Assembly (NCBI GenBank): GCA_019022495.1
Contig: JAFEKR010000001.1
Coordinates: forward strand, 7,254,001 to 7,318,000
Reading direction: 5' to 3'
DNA: 64,000 nt
Origin: Epichloe hybrida
Lineage: Eukaryota; Ascomycota; Sordariomycetes; Hypocreales; Clavicipitaceae
Of the stretch, positions 32,753 through 44,585 are shown piece by piece (the first letter of the stretch is position 1; each line of letters starts with the position of its first letter). The translations under genes and the position numbers were made by a program. Under the pieces are notes generated by a model that saw nothing but the letters and a program-made list of their open reading frames with translations, was not told where the DNA came from and ran no database searches.

Positions 32753-33825
32753 TTACAGTGCAAAACATATACGTCTGCGGAGGTTGAAGAGGTCCAACTG
32801 CTGATCGACGAAACGACTTTGAACTGCCATTGGAGCTAGTTCGCCAAATATCATGGCTGAAGAACACTTTACATAACATACCTAGGCGTTTGACGCAGTG
32901 AATATCGGGACATGGTGACGGTGATATGCGGGAGACCCGTCTGGACGTGAATACAATGTCAAGGATAGGAGGGAAAAAGCAGAGGGATTCCGAAAATAAG
33001 GAAAAGAAAGGGGATAAGAAAGCGAATTAGTTCATGTAATAAGTCAAAAGAAAAAGCACATCAAACCCGAAGCAAAAGAATGAATCTGTGATGCACAGAA
33101 TGGAGGAAACGACCACGAAGTCGTGGCAAAATACAGCCAAGAAGGGGATGGCAAAATTGAAAACATGGCACACACGGTCGCCGGGCCTTTGGCGATGTGT
33201 TTGCTAGTTTAGGCGGAGGGGCCAGACCAGACATGACAGTAACGGACGGTGTTACTACTATTATGTTGGCGTCGCGTTGGTGGCGGGTGAATTTGGATTT
33301 GGATTTGTTGACAATTTGTGCGCGGGAACTACCTGCGGCCACGCGCAAAACCAGCGGTTGAAGAGGTACCCGACCCATACGCTTCATGCAGGCACCAGTT
33401 GGAATGAGCTCTTGGCCTAGCACGCGGGAAGTACTAGAGGGCTCCGAGCGCGCCTGGTTAGTCTGTTTGTTGACAATCATGATAATTTACAGAATGAGGA
33501 AGCTGGGCTGATTCTAATCACATTGGAGGTGACGCGAGGAATTGCCATTCAAAAGACCCGATAGCCAGCACGTCATGTCCATTAAATTCTCCGATTCGCA
33601 GCCTCTGATCGCACATCGACGAAGACGGACGGATTTGGCAGATGCCAGTCAACTGACCAGTCAGTGTACATATGTACAACTATGCACCCCTGAATCATTT
33701 TGGAACCTACCGATCCGTAAGAGGTATTAATTTACGTGTGTATTTTACGACAACCGCTTGATACCTCTTTCCAGCGTGAACACCCCTGTAGCATCCCTGA
33801 CAGCTCCACTCACTTGAGCCACTGA
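32753..33825. other. Intergenic region upstream of erg4
   Basis: About 1.07 kb without a supported gene; a 139-codon open frame on the minus strand (33061-33480) has no recognisable features. A TIR-like fragment (CCCCTGAATCATTTT near 33688) resembles the left end of element A. Confidence 0.4.
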
Positions 33826-33831
33826 GAGCTA

Positions 33832-34151
33832 ATCTCCTTGAGCGTGCTTGTGGGCTAGTGAGGCCCCAACAGGCCCCCTGCCACGAGGTTAGTGACCGCG
33901 TAAGTACTCGAAAGTGTGATGTAGTGATTTGTATCTCCTTGGACTCGGTCCACCTTGTGGGACTATGGGGCCCCCACAGGCCTCCTGCCATAAGGTCAGT
34001 GACCGCGTAAGTACGCGTTGCTTATCTAAGATAATCAATAAGTGTAGTATAGTAATTTATATAAAAGAAATTTGCTAGTATAATAATTATAGGCTTATTT
34101 ACACACAAATCTATGTACTTCTAATGCACTTTTATCCGATTAGATACAAAT
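33832..34151 (+). mobile_element. Two partial B-family inverted-repeat elements
   Basis: Two left ends lie in direct order: ATCTCCTTGAGCGTGCTTGT at 33832 and ATCTCCTTGGACTCGGTCCA at 33932. Each continues into the shared 'CCTGCCA..AGGT.AGTGACCGCGTAAG' block also present at 53278-53306. The second runs on to 'GATTAGATACAAA' (about 34151), where it is cut by the next remnant; a matching right part occurs at 35290-35375. It is non-coding. Confidence 0.6.
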
Positions 34152-35240
34152 TGTTACGTGCTAGAATTGACAATTAGCCCGTCACCTTAGGATGTGGCCT
34201 GCACGTGACCTCGAACCCTTATATTAGACGATATTTCTGACCTCTAGCTAGTTGAATCGAACAACAACCTTAACACTCATTTTATCATATATTTTATATC
34301 GTAGCAAGTGGTAGCAATTGCTCTCTTATCATTGCGCACCTCGCGCTTCTACTGCTAATAAAAGCCACTAAACTAACTATTCGTCAACCAATCCACCAAG
34401 CCCGTCAAAGCTATCCCTTTCACTAGGCCCGATAGTTTTCCCCTAGGCATCGCGCCTATCGTCAGATTCGTTAACCTTCAATTCGTTGACCTTCGATCCG
34501 ACCGTCAATCTGACCGATTGATCAAGCTATCCCTTTTGCTAGGCCTGATAGCTCCCTTAGGCATCGCTTCCATTGTCAGATTATTTGATCTTCGAAGACC
34601 TTCGACCTTCGATTCTTCGACCTTCGATTTGCTTCGATCCAACCGTCAGATCTGTTAACCTTCGCTCTGAGCGTTAGATCTGTTGACTTCGACCCAACCG
34701 TCATATCTGACAAATTCGTCAATTTCGATCCAATAAAGCTCGCTAGATACAATGCTTCCCTTACACCAGCTAGATCAGTGTGAGCAACAGCGATTACAGC
34801 GGCTTTACAAGCAAGATCATCAGCGCCAAACCTGTGGTATCTGTAGGAAGACCTTCCCTTCAAGAAATCAGGTCTTTCAGCATCTCAAGGACCTATGCCC
34901 AGCTAGTTAGCAATTTCAACAGATTTAACAACAACTAGATCAGGAAGTCCAACAGCAACTACGGCAGCAATTCCAGTGGCAGCAAGAGCAGCACCAGCGG
35001 GACCTTCAGGACCTAAGGACCCGATATCTATGGCAACAGCAGCAAATTCAGGATCTTCAACAGCAGCTAGCGATAGAAGAGGATGACTTTCAGTAGCTTA
35101 AAGACCTCGTTGAGGAAGTCTTTGAAGAGCGTAGCAACCTTCAAAGGCAGCTAGCCTGTCAGCAAATTTGTCAGCCAATTCAACAGCCTGACCGAAATCG
35201 TCCGTTGCAACGCTCGTTGCCCGACCCTCTGTTAGCCTGC
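34152..35240 (+). mobile_element. LTR retrotransposon fragment: probable LTR and gypsy-type gag remnant
   Basis: A segment beginning TGTTACGTGCTAG at 34152, typical of gypsy LTR starts, is followed by direct repeats of about 114 bp (34410 and 34525, 'AGCTATCCCTTT..CTAGGCC'). From 34751 an open frame encodes a C-x2-C-x12-H-x4-C finger ('CGICRKTFPSRNQ'), as in Gag proteins of fungal Ty3/gypsy elements. A glutamine-rich coiled coil follows. Its stops (TAG near 34905, 34926 and 35095) stand at former CAG positions. There is no pol; this is a truncated copy. The right boundary is taken where element-A right-end sequence begins. Confidence 0.55.
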
Positions 35241-35375
35241 TACCCCTAGTCATGTACCTCGTGTAAAATCATACAGGGGTTAGACTGTAATCCGTACCTC
35301 TAGTCCACTTTTATCTAATTGGATACAGACCCTAGCTGACGTGACTCCACAAGGTGTATAAAGCCTAAGGAGATA
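35241..35375 (+). mobile_element. Right ends of element A and element B
   Basis: 35261-35289 (GTGTAAAATCATACAGGG then GTTAGACTGTA) is the right terminal repeat of element A. It is followed directly by a B-family right end (ATACAGACCCTAGC, GTGACTCCACAAGG, AAGGAGAT) homologous to 62432-62513. The matching left halves lie at 33.7-34.15 kb, so the island looks like older short elements split by a retrotransposon fragment. Confidence 0.55.
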
Positions 35376-35628
35376 GTCGCTGTAGAGATCCTTCAGGTGT
35401 TGATCCGTAAGAGTGTGGACAGATCCAGCTGATTGATTCTCTCCACCTCCTTCATGCCTGTTTCCCGATTGATCACCACTTTCCTCCTCCCCCCGCTAAA
35501 AGTAGTGAGCATTGCTGGTCGATGTATGACACAGCCGATCAATGGGAGGCCGCAAATTATATATATATTTATTAAATTTTTTTCTCATTCTCTAATGTCG
35601 CCAGGGAAGTGTGCCCTTTTCCTCCATC

Positions 35629-38603
35629 ATGTCGGCAATAGCCCGGAAGGTCCTCGTCTGTGCTGCCCTTGACGGTTTAATTCTTCAACCATTGTCGACC
35701 AAGGGACAGCGGCCATTTCAGCCCATCACGATAAGATATGGGGATTCGTCCATCTCAAGTGTTCCACGAGACCAGGTCCCAGATATATCTGGTCCAGACT
35801 CGTCGTTTGAAGCGTTTGGTGTAATTGGTATGTACCAGGTTCTCAGCATTGCCCCCATTTAGACTACTGACAACGTAACAGGCTTGATCACTGTTTCCAA
35901 ATTGAGCTATCTCATCACAATTACCCGTCGACAACAGGTTGCACAGATACTCGGTTTTCCAATTTACGTCGTCACTGGAGTAGCCATAACACCTTGCAGC
36001 ACAAAGCAAGAAGCGGATGAATCCATTCGAAGAACGGCTGCCTTGCTCCAAAAGCAGATCTCGAATGATTCGAATGATGATGCAGAAAGTAGTGACGAGG
36101 ATGTTGAAATCCATCGCGCCGGTATTGATGAGGTTGAAGACGCTGTGGTCGACGAAGATGGTGCCTGTCCAACCTCACCTCGGAGCAGCGTGGTGGAGGA
36201 TGTGATGCGCCGTCGAGGCAGCTATGGCCGATTTGCCCAGCGTTGGTTCAGTAAAAGTGGATGGACGATGGACCAAAGGAGAAGCCTGGGTTTGAGCATC
36301 TCAGCTGCCAACTCGCCTGCTGCCACAGAAGAAGACGCACCTTCAGTATCAAAGATATCCATGGAAGAGGAGGTTCGAGCCCTGAACCGCCCAACTGAAT
36401 TGCTTCCAAAGTTACTCCGCACGATGCAGGTCTTCTTTGGCTCCTCTAGAAGTTTCTACTTTTCCTACGAAATTGACATAACTCGAAGCCCCTCGCAAAC
36501 GCAAAAGTCTTTGCAATCGAACCAAAATGCACCCTTGCACCACCAAGTGGACAGTCAATTCTTCTGGAATCGCCACATACTGGATCAATTTATAATGGCG
36601 GGTCAGGACTCCATTATTCTGCCTCTTATGCTGGGGTTCATCGGCCAGCGAATATTCACAGTCGATAGCGAACCGCCTCAGATGGACGAAGCTGCTGCGG
36701 AATCCCTGGAGCTTGCCAATATGCCTGCGTCAGGTTCTCTTCCGGCATCTCCCCCAAAAGGTCTTACCCGAGCCTCGGTTGATCTTCGACCCTCTGAGAA
36801 GAAGTGTCTCATCACCCTCGTATCTCGTCGATCCACGCAGCGCGCTGGACTAAGATACTTGCGCCGAGGTATCAACGAAGACGGGTTCACAGCTAACATG
36901 GTGGAGACAGAGCAGGTCCTCTCCTCACCAGCGTGGGACCCCGCGACGCCAATACATTCATTTGTCCAGATTCGAGGCAGTATACCGCTGTTCTTCACGC
37001 AGTCTGCGTACTCGTTGAAACCAGTGCCAGTAATACAACACGGAACGGAATCCAATTTCAAAGCCTGCAAACGACATTTTGAGAGACTAAGTTCCGACTA
37101 TGGAAGCTTGCAAATTGTCAATCTAGTTGAAAAGAAGGGGGTTGAGGAACCAATTGGCTCGCGATACCAACTCAATATCGAACGGCTCAACAAAGACCTC
37201 AGCACCGAGAACAAGATTCCATTTGAATGGTTCGACTTTCACCACGCTTGTCGAGGAATGAAGTTTGAGAACGTGAGCCGTCTACTGATCAAATTGAAGG
37301 GCAAGCTGGAGGAACTGGGAAGCACGACGCGGGTGAACGGAGAAATCACCCAAAGACAGGCGGGCGTTCTGCGAACCAATTGCATGGACTGCTTGGACAG
37401 GACAAACGTGTGCCAAAGCTCCTTCGCGAAACACATGCTAGATCTGCAGCTCAAGGCAGATGGTTTCGATATGACTGCGCAACTAGACCAAGAGACGAAA
37501 TGGTTCAACACGCTCTGGGCTGACAATGGTGATGCAGTGTCGAAGCAGTATGCATCGACAGCCGCTATGAAAGGCGATTATACCAGAACGAGAAAGCGAG
37601 ACTATCGAGGCGCCCTGAACGATTTAGGACTATCACTTGCACGATTCTATAGCGGGTAAGCAAATGCATCCCCGCCAGCCATGAATCTTCACCATCGAAG
37701 TCTAACTTGACAATACCCCCTCGGGGTGCCCATGAGCAAAGCATGGTCAACGATTACTTCAGCCAAGCTGCAATAGACTTTCTCTTGGGCAATGTCACCG
37801 AGAAAGTATTTGAAGAATTCGAATCCGACATGATGACCAAAGACCCAGCCGTCTCTGTCGCCAACATGCGCCAGCGAGCCGTCGAACTCTGCCAAAAGCG
37901 AGTCGTTGCAGACGTCAATGAGGAGATACATGGCGGCTGGGCGCTCATCAGTCCCAACAGAGCCAACGTCGTGAAAACATGGCCCATGGAAGAGGTCGTC
38001 TTGCTTCTGACCGACGCGGCGCTGTACCTTTGCCGCTTCGACTGGGACCTGGATAAGGTATCGTCGTTTGATCGCGTGCACCTCGCCAATGTGACGCATA
38101 TCAAGTTCGGCACGTACATCACCTCTACCATGGCCCCGGGGCACATGGACGAGATGAACAACGTTGGCTTCGTCGTCTCGTATCAGCCTGGAAAGAGCAA
38201 CGTCAAGAGGACGAACACGAGAACGCTATCAACAAATGGGGACATTGCCCCGAGCTCGACCTCCAAAACGGATGATGACAAGACACAGCTTAGCTTTGCG
38301 AATTTCTTCTCGCCCAAGGCTAAATCGCCTGATGTTCGAATTCTGGCCTTCAAGGCCCCTTACATGGACTCTTCTACTGCAGTAGCAGGGGCGGGCGGTA
38401 GGCAGCAGACCGAACTACAGCAAGTCGTCACGATTTGTGCCGAGGTCGAGCGACTTGCGCTGGAAGCACAGCTTCGGAAGGAGGGGGAGGACGACAAGAG
38501 GTTAATGGAAAAATGCGAGATCATCTCTCTGCAAGAGGCAAAGAGGAACACGGGGCTGTTGGAGCAGCTCGGACATTCCATCAAGAAGCTTGTATGGGCG
38601 TAA
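35629..38603 (+). CDS. SAC-domain phosphoinositide phosphatase with hSac2 domain (INPP5F-like)
   Basis: Predicted 944-aa phosphoinositide phosphatase. Exons are 35629-35827, 35882-37655 and 37742-38603, joined in frame by introns of 54 and 86 nt. The N-terminus 'ARKVLVCAALDGLILQP' and the SAC core ('FQIRGSIPLFFTQSAYSLKPVP' region) lead to the catalytic CX5R(T) motif 'RTNCMDCLDRTN' at about residue 567. The third exon encodes an hSac2-type homodimerisation domain ('NDYFSQAAIDFLLGN' to 'VHLANVTHIKFGTY', about residues 658-790). This makes it like human Sac2/INPP5F, a phosphoinositide 4-phosphatase of endosomes, rather than yeast Sac1, which has C-terminal membrane helices; none is seen here. 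An acidic, Ser-rich insertion (about residues 120-200) interrupts the SAC N-lobe. Confidence 0.9.
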
Positions 38604-38774
38604 ACCTTGTCCCTTTCAACGCCCATTCCCCTTCCCTTTTCTTTCATCCCTCGCTCCCTAAAAAGTATCATGTATGAAGCATCAACAATTGATGAGTTTT
38701 AATATTCAATATTCCATGATTTCTGCTCCCGCACTTGCTGCTGCTGCTGCTCCATTATGAGACACCCCAATCGC

Positions 38775-39933
38775 TCAAGTCTTGTGAATGCGGTACAAAT
38801 GCATCTGGTACCGCATGTTCTCCAACTGAATCGGGTATATCAGCCCCTCCGGTATCCTGAACCATATTGAATCATGCGAATCCAGACGTTCCCACATGTA
38901 CTCCGGCGTCTTGCTCTCCAGTAGAGTATGATTCAGCAGCCACTGCATCGGGTATCTTTTCTTCTCCTTTCCCACCGCTGCCTCGGAATAGCTTCCCGCG
39001 CTGTCCACCACGAGCAACAAGCTATCTGTGGGCAAGACCTTGCCCAGCGCTCTGAGAAACCTGGTCGTCTTGCCGAGGCCTCCGTCCGTGTACAGCTCGT
39101 TGAGCGTGAAAAAGAGCGTGACGACCTGTGCTCGCGACCCAACTACCTCGGCGAGCTTGTCCTCCGCCAAGTCCAGCACATCAGCTTGCGTGAAGGCGGC
39201 GTCGAGCTGGTCTGTCCCCAACAGGGGCTTGTTCGATGCCTTGATCGACGCGGATGCGTATTTTGACAATGGTGGAGCGGTAGTCACTGAATTTTGCAGC
39301 AGCGACGCGACGTGTGCCCATGGACCTGAATCCAGCAGCCTGAGGGAGCCACGGCGATTCGTAGTCCGGGAGATGGGATGCGAAAGCGACGTGTTCGGCT
39401 GCGCAACCTCCGATGCAGAGCATCCTGAGTCTTGGACGGGGGTTTTCTGACTCTGACGCCTCGCCGTCCGCACCTTGATCCGGCTCCATCGGCCCAGAAG
39501 CTCTCGATGATGCCTCCTTCGTGGTGTGCCCTCGTTCATCATCATCATCATCATCATCATCCGCGTGTCCCGGCATTTCATCCATGTATTGGCGTATCAC
39601 CAGAAAGATGGAAGCATAGCACAATGCCCGCGTGGGACTCCATCTCGCCGCATACGTCTCCAGATACTCCTCGGTTCCGAAGGCGCTGCCAAAGTCTCGG
39701 CGATACAGCGCCTGCTTGATCTCCTGCAGCAGGGTGGGAAACCGATCCGATGACAGGACGGCAGCAAAGGCGTCGGAAAAAATGTTCAGCAAGGTTTGCT
39801 GCTCTTTCGGGGATTGGACGGCATCGTCATGTTTAGCTGAAATGGGACTCTGGGCTGTTTCCTGTGCGGACGGCTTGGACGTCTTGGCGGGACGGTTGGT
39901 CTTCTTCTTGTTTGCTGATGTCTTGCTGACCAT
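38775..39933 (-). CDS. bmt6: 25S rRNA methyltransferase BMT6-like, split by a frameshift
   Basis: S-adenosylmethionine-dependent methyltransferase resembling yeast Bmt6, which methylates a uridine of 25S rRNA. The first frame runs from the ATG at 39933 through a Lys/Ser-rich start, a helical domain ('NIFSDAFAAVLSSDRFPTLLQEIKQALYRRDF') and the cofactor motif 'LRMLCIGGCAAEHVAFA'. The family text then continues in another frame: 'RGSLRLLDSGPWAHV' (about 39315-39350), 'PPLSKYASA', 'TLFFTLNELY' and the family-typical end 'LENMRYQMHLYRIH', stop at 38775. The switch lies at about 39350-39400 and needs a one-base shift; no GT-AG intron with the right phase exists there. A CAT-type triplet run (39538-39560) encodes an Asp tract upstream. 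Either a sequencing error or a genuine mutation would explain it. Confidence 0.75.
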
Positions 39934-40910
39934 TTCGTTACAAATGAGGAAATTGGGAAGTGGACGGCGGGTGGGTAGGTACTATGTAGGCTCCTTGTTT
40001 GGTAACTAGACGGCGAGGGGGGGGGGGAATGCGTTGGGAGGTTTCACATAGTTTGTTGGGTGGTGCGAAGCTGAGGCTGGTTTGGAGGGGCTAAAAAAAA
40101 ACCAAAAAAACCCCGACAATCTGATGCTGGCTATTCGTATTTGGCATCATGAGCAAAGTTGTTGCAAACGACTTCACTACTCAGTTTGAAAATGGAAAAA
40201 TTCGCTATGCAGGCGGGCATATGGCTTGCAAGGCATGTATGTGCTTGCGGGCATTCGTGGGCTTCACGAAATGGACGAGCGTGGCCTATTGCGTCAAGTC
40301 GCCTGCAGACTCTTTGCCTACATTTCAATCTACTGGAGAAGTTGTTCGCCACGGTGGATCGTTTGGATGAGGGACCGGGAATGAGCTCCACACGTCGTCA
40401 ATAATAAAACATGTACCGCCTTCGATGCAAGCAGTATTATTAGTACATAGGTAATTGTCTCGTGAGTCGTGATGATTGGGAGTACTATCAAAAAGGGCCA
40501 TGATCCTGGCGTTTTTGAAACAAATGGCCATGCCGCCGTCCGACCCCTCCATTATCGTCTGGTGCTCGTTGTACTCTGCAAAGGAACAATTCGTCGATTT
40601 GATCATCGACCACTTCCGTCTGGACGGCTCGCTCGCTCCTGCTTTCCGGTCTGCGACGCTGGACCCACCGGCAACATGCCCACTGGCCCAGTGCCCAGTG
40701 CCCAGTGCCCAGTGGTGTCAGTGCCATGTCATAACCCCGCCGGCATTCAAACGCCGTCCGGTGTTGAACATTGCCGCAGTGGTCGTCGCTTTTTTCTCTC
40801 CTCCGCTGTTACCCTTATAACACAGTTCCCCCTACTTCCGTACCTTGCTCTCATTTCCTTTCCCTCCTTCTTCCCCATTATTCCCAACCGTGCAAAATAA
40901 CACCGCCATC
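39934..40910. other. Intergenic region upstream of transketolase
   Basis: No gene is supported. It contains a G-run (40017-40027), and TGCCCAG-type tandem repeats at 40675-40715. The pyrimidine-rich transketolase leader (40790-40890) follows, typical of strongly expressed fungal genes. Confidence 0.5.
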
Positions 40911-43411
40911 ATGTCTTACAGCGAAATTGACCAGGCGGCCATCAACACCATCCGCTTGCTTGCGGTATGCTGAGCTTTCTCTACCCCGCCACTCTACCCC
41001 GCCATGACAGTTTGCCTGCTCAGTTGCCACGACGGAACAGAAAAAGGCACACTCGCGCACCGGACAGGGCCATCATCAGTCAGAGGCTGGCGGTCAGGGT
41101 CTACGCCATCATGACGAAATTGACTGACGTTTATGTGCTTTGCAGGTTGATGCCACCTTCAACAGCAACTCGGGTCATCCCGGTGCTCCCATGTGAGTGC
41201 CTACTACCTACCTGTCGAGCTCACCTCACCGATTGACTGACTCGTTTCTCAGGGGCATGGCACCTATTGCCCACGTTTTGTTCAACAAGTTCATGAAGTT
41301 CAACCCCAAGAACCCCAAGTGGTTGAACCGAGATCGTTTCGTCCTTTCGTAAGTACCAGTACCGAGCCTTGAAATACAAACGTGATTGCAATGAGTGATG
41401 GAGCTGACGCGAGTGGCGACCAGTAACGGCCACGGCTGCATGCTGCAGTATGCTCTGCTTCACCTCTTTGGCTATGACCTGAGCATTCAAGACCTCAAGA
41501 ATTTCCGAGTAAGTTTTTTTTTTACTGACTGAGCGCAGTCTTTGTCTCTCACCCCACTCGCAGAGTCTGACAGTCCGCACAGACAGTCGACAGCAAGACT
41601 CCCGGCCACCCCGAGGCCCATGACACCCCCGGAATTGAGGTTACCACTGGTCCCCTGGGCCAAGGTGTCTGCAATGCTGTTGGTTTGGCCATGGCTCAAG
41701 CTCACACCGCTGCCATCTTCAACAAGCCTGGATTCGATGTCGTTGACAACTACACATACTGCTTTCTCGGTGATGGTTGCTTGATGGAGGGTGTCTCGAG
41801 TGAGGCTTCTTCTCTCGCAGGTCACCTCCAGTTGGGCAACCTCATCTGCATTTACGATGACAACCACATCTCCATTGATGGCGACACCAACTGCGCCTTC
41901 ACTGAAGACGTCGTCAAGCGATATGAGGCTTACGGCTGGCATGTCATCATCGTCGAGGACGGTGACAGTGATCTCGCTGGCATGGAGGCTGCCATCAAGA
42001 AGTGCCAGGAAGTCAAGAATAAGCCCTCCTTGATCAAGCTCAAGACCACCATTGGTTTCGGCTCTTTGCAGCAGGGTACTCATGGTGTCCACGGCTCGCC
42101 CCTGAAGGCCGATGATATCAAGCAGCTGAAGAAGAAGTGGGGTTTCCCAGAGGAGGCTTTCCACGTCCCCAAAGAGGTTTACGACCTCTATGGCAAGCAC
42201 TCATCCGAGGGCGCCGCTCACGAAGAGAAGTGGAACCAGCTCATCTCCAAGTACGCTGAGAAGTACCCTAACGAGTATGCCGACCTTGAGCGTCGCCAGA
42301 AGGGCGATCTTCCCCAGGGCTGGGAGAAGAGCCTGCCTGTCTACACCCCCCAGGATTCTGCCGTTGCCTCTCGCAAGCTTTCTGAGACCGTGCTGAGCAA
42401 AGTCCAGACTGTCATTCCCGAGCTCTTTGGTGGCTCCGCAGACTTGACTGGCTCCAACTTGACCCGCTGGAAAGAGGCTGTTGACTTCCAGCCCAAAGCC
42501 ACTGGCCTCGGAGACTACTCTGGTCGATACGTCCGTTATGGTGTTCGTGAGCACGCCATGGGTGCCATCATGAACGGCCTTGCCGCCTACGGCACCATTC
42601 TGCCTTACGGCGGTACTTTCCTCAACTTTGTCTCCTATGCTGCTGGTGCCGTCCGTCTCTCGGCTCTGTCCCAGATCCGTGCCATTTGGGTCGCCACCCA
42701 TGACTCCATCGGTCTCGGAGAGGATGGACCTACCCATCAGCCTATCGAGACTTTGGCTCACTTCCGCGCTTTGCCCAACTGCATGGTCTGGCGCCCTGCC
42801 GATGGCAACGAGACCAGTGCTGCTTACTACGTTGCCTTGACCTCCAAGCACACTCCTAGCATTCTGGCGCTATCCCGACAGAACCTTCCTCAGCTCGAAG
42901 GCTCTACCATCGAGAAGGCTAGCAAGGGTGGTTACGTCCTGCGTGAAGTGCCCGGCGCCAAGATCTCCCTTGTCTCTACCGGCTCTGAGGTCTCCATCTG
43001 TTTGGAGGCCGCCAAGTACCTCGAGGAGAAGCACGGAGTCAAGGCCCGTATCGTCTCCATCCCCTGCTTCGAGGTGTTCGACGCTCAGTCCAAGGATTAC
43101 AGACTCTCTGTCCTGCCCGACGGCATCCCCTCTCTGTCCGTTGAAGTCATGAGCACTATGGGCTGGGAGCGCTACACTCACGAGCAGTTCGGCATCAACC
43201 GATTCGGTGCATCAGGTGCCTACAAGGACGTCTACAAGGTATGGACCGGACACTTTGTCAGCGTTGGTGAATCACGTGCTAACGATTCCTGTAGAAGTTT
43301 GAGTTCACCCCCGAAGGCATTTCCAAACGCGCTGTTGCCACGATCGACTTCTGGAAGGACGTCCCCAATGTTCGCTCGCCCATCAACCGAGCTTTCCAGC
43401 AGCTCATCTAA
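40911..43411 (+). CDS. tkl1: Transketolase
   Basis: Thiamine-diphosphate enzyme of the non-oxidative pentose phosphate pathway, 684 aa, the usual length. Exons are 40911-40964, 41146-41192, 41253-41348, 41424-41508, 41583-43238 and 43295-43411, all GT-AG and in frame. Conserved text: '[15 protein letters not shown]' (split by intron 2), '[19 protein letters not shown]', 'TPGHPE', 'TGPLGQG' and the cofactor motif '[30 protein letters not shown]'. Also '[11 protein letters not shown]' and '[12 protein letters not shown]' with the catalytic Glu, and '[15 protein letters not shown]'. It ends '[20 protein letters not shown]'. Four introns cluster in the first 600 bp, as in other filamentous ascomycetes. 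Codon use is strongly biased to C-ending codons, implying high expression. Confidence 0.97.
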
Positions 43412-44066
43412 GATACCTTCGCAGTGGCCACATACGGTCTAATGAGCCGCGTCTGTAAACACGATTTATATACCAAGACACCTTTCTTTTATAAGGGGAT
43501 GAGATTTGTTACGCAGTGAAGACGGAACTGGAAGTCCAGTATCGAAAACTTACATAGACGTCGTTTAGTAAATGATAAGAAAAGATTCGACATGCACGCA
43601 AGTTCAACACGACGTCACTACAAGTGTGCCGGTACGTCTAGACTATGTACGATTGCAATTGGTTTATGGCCTATTAAACACTAGGAAGTGGGAAAAGAGA
43701 AACTCCACGCTAATGAATTTGAGATGCATTTCGAGGTTCATCAAGTTTGTCCTGTTGTGCCAGAGCATTCTGCAATCAAGTGATGTGACATTTGGATCGT
43801 CCAACAAGCCGGGCGTCGATCTGTTCTTTAATTTCAAGTTGGATGGCAGCTTTCAGATTTTCAAGAATGGATGGAGTAGAGGTTTTGGATGTCCTTGCTC
43901 TCCTGGGATCATGCAGAGATTTGTCACCCAATTCGACTGGGATAGTGAGATGCCGCTCAGATGCCAAGATGGCTCCGAGCTTGACCCCAGCCTGGCAATG
44001 CCGATCCTTTGAAACGTTTCCTTGGAGGAACTGTGCACATGCCACCCAAGTCCTTCCAGGTGATGA
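43412..44066. other. Convergent gap after transketolase
   Basis: 3' region of transketolase. On the minus strand an open frame at 43776-44045 ('ILENLKAAIQLEIKEQIDARL') could be a last exon of the 44.1-44.6 kb gene, but no splice junction is compelling. Confidence 0.4.
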
Positions 44067-44585
44067 TCAATCACCACCGGGCAAGGTGCCTCCATCCGCT
44101 TGCGCGGCCCATTCCTTTTGGAACTCGCGCCCCAGCCTCTCGAGGCGCGCGGCTGCACGTCTGGCCTCTCTCGCCTCTTCAGACGACGCAGCGACGACGA
44201 CGCCGACCAGCATGGGTGCGGCATCCTCGGAATGCGGATGGTGGTGAAGGTCCGGGGCATCGTCCTCGTCCACCGACGACGTCAAGTTGTCGGCATCTTT
44301 GCCGTGCGCGCTGCCATTCGAGGTGGCGTCGGCGGCCGCTGACTCGCGCGGGTCAAGATATGTTTGGAGGACCACGGCCCCGGAGTCAGGGTACTCGACC
44401 ATGATGCGCTGGGGCCGCCCGAGATGGGCTCTCTGCGCGGCCGTCTGTGACGAAAGGGCGCTCGAGGTGAGAGACGTAAGGGAGTCGAGGTGGGATGGCG
44501 ACGAGGACGACGTGATTAGCGGAGTGAGGGTCATGTCGCTGAGGTGAATGGATAGAGTGGGATGTTGTGAGGGGAGGTTTGCCAT
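44067..44585 (-). CDS. Unrecognised small protein (172 aa)
   Basis: Open frame of 172 codons with an ATG at 44585. It starts 'MANLPSQHPTLSIHL', then a Ser/Thr-rich segment, then 'GRPQRIMVEYPDSGAVVLQTYL' (two short strands). An acidic His-rich linker and a final helix rich in Ala/Arg/Glu ('SSEEAREARRAAARLERLGREFQKEWAAQ') complete it. No signal peptide or membrane segment. The strand-strand-helix order suggests a small scaffold or adaptor fold, but I cannot name a family. The frame ends at a TGA shortly after 'GGTLPGG'. A GT inside those codons could splice to the open frame at 43.8-43.9 kb, so the C-terminus is uncertain. Confidence 0.55.
   Translation of the reverse strand: MANLPSQHPTLSIHLSDMTLTPLITSSSSPSHLDSLTSLTSSALSSQTAAQRAHLGRPQRIMVEYPDSGAVVLQTYLDPRESAAADATSNGSAHGKDADNLTSSVDEDDAPDLHHHPHSEDAAPMLVGVVVAASSEEAREARRAAARLERLGREFQKEWAAQADGGTLPGGD

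Noticed and set aside
43776..44045. Open frame as a confirmed last exon of the 172-aa gene
   Set aside because: Possible donors and acceptors do not give a convincing in-frame junction or conserved text; kept only as a possibility.
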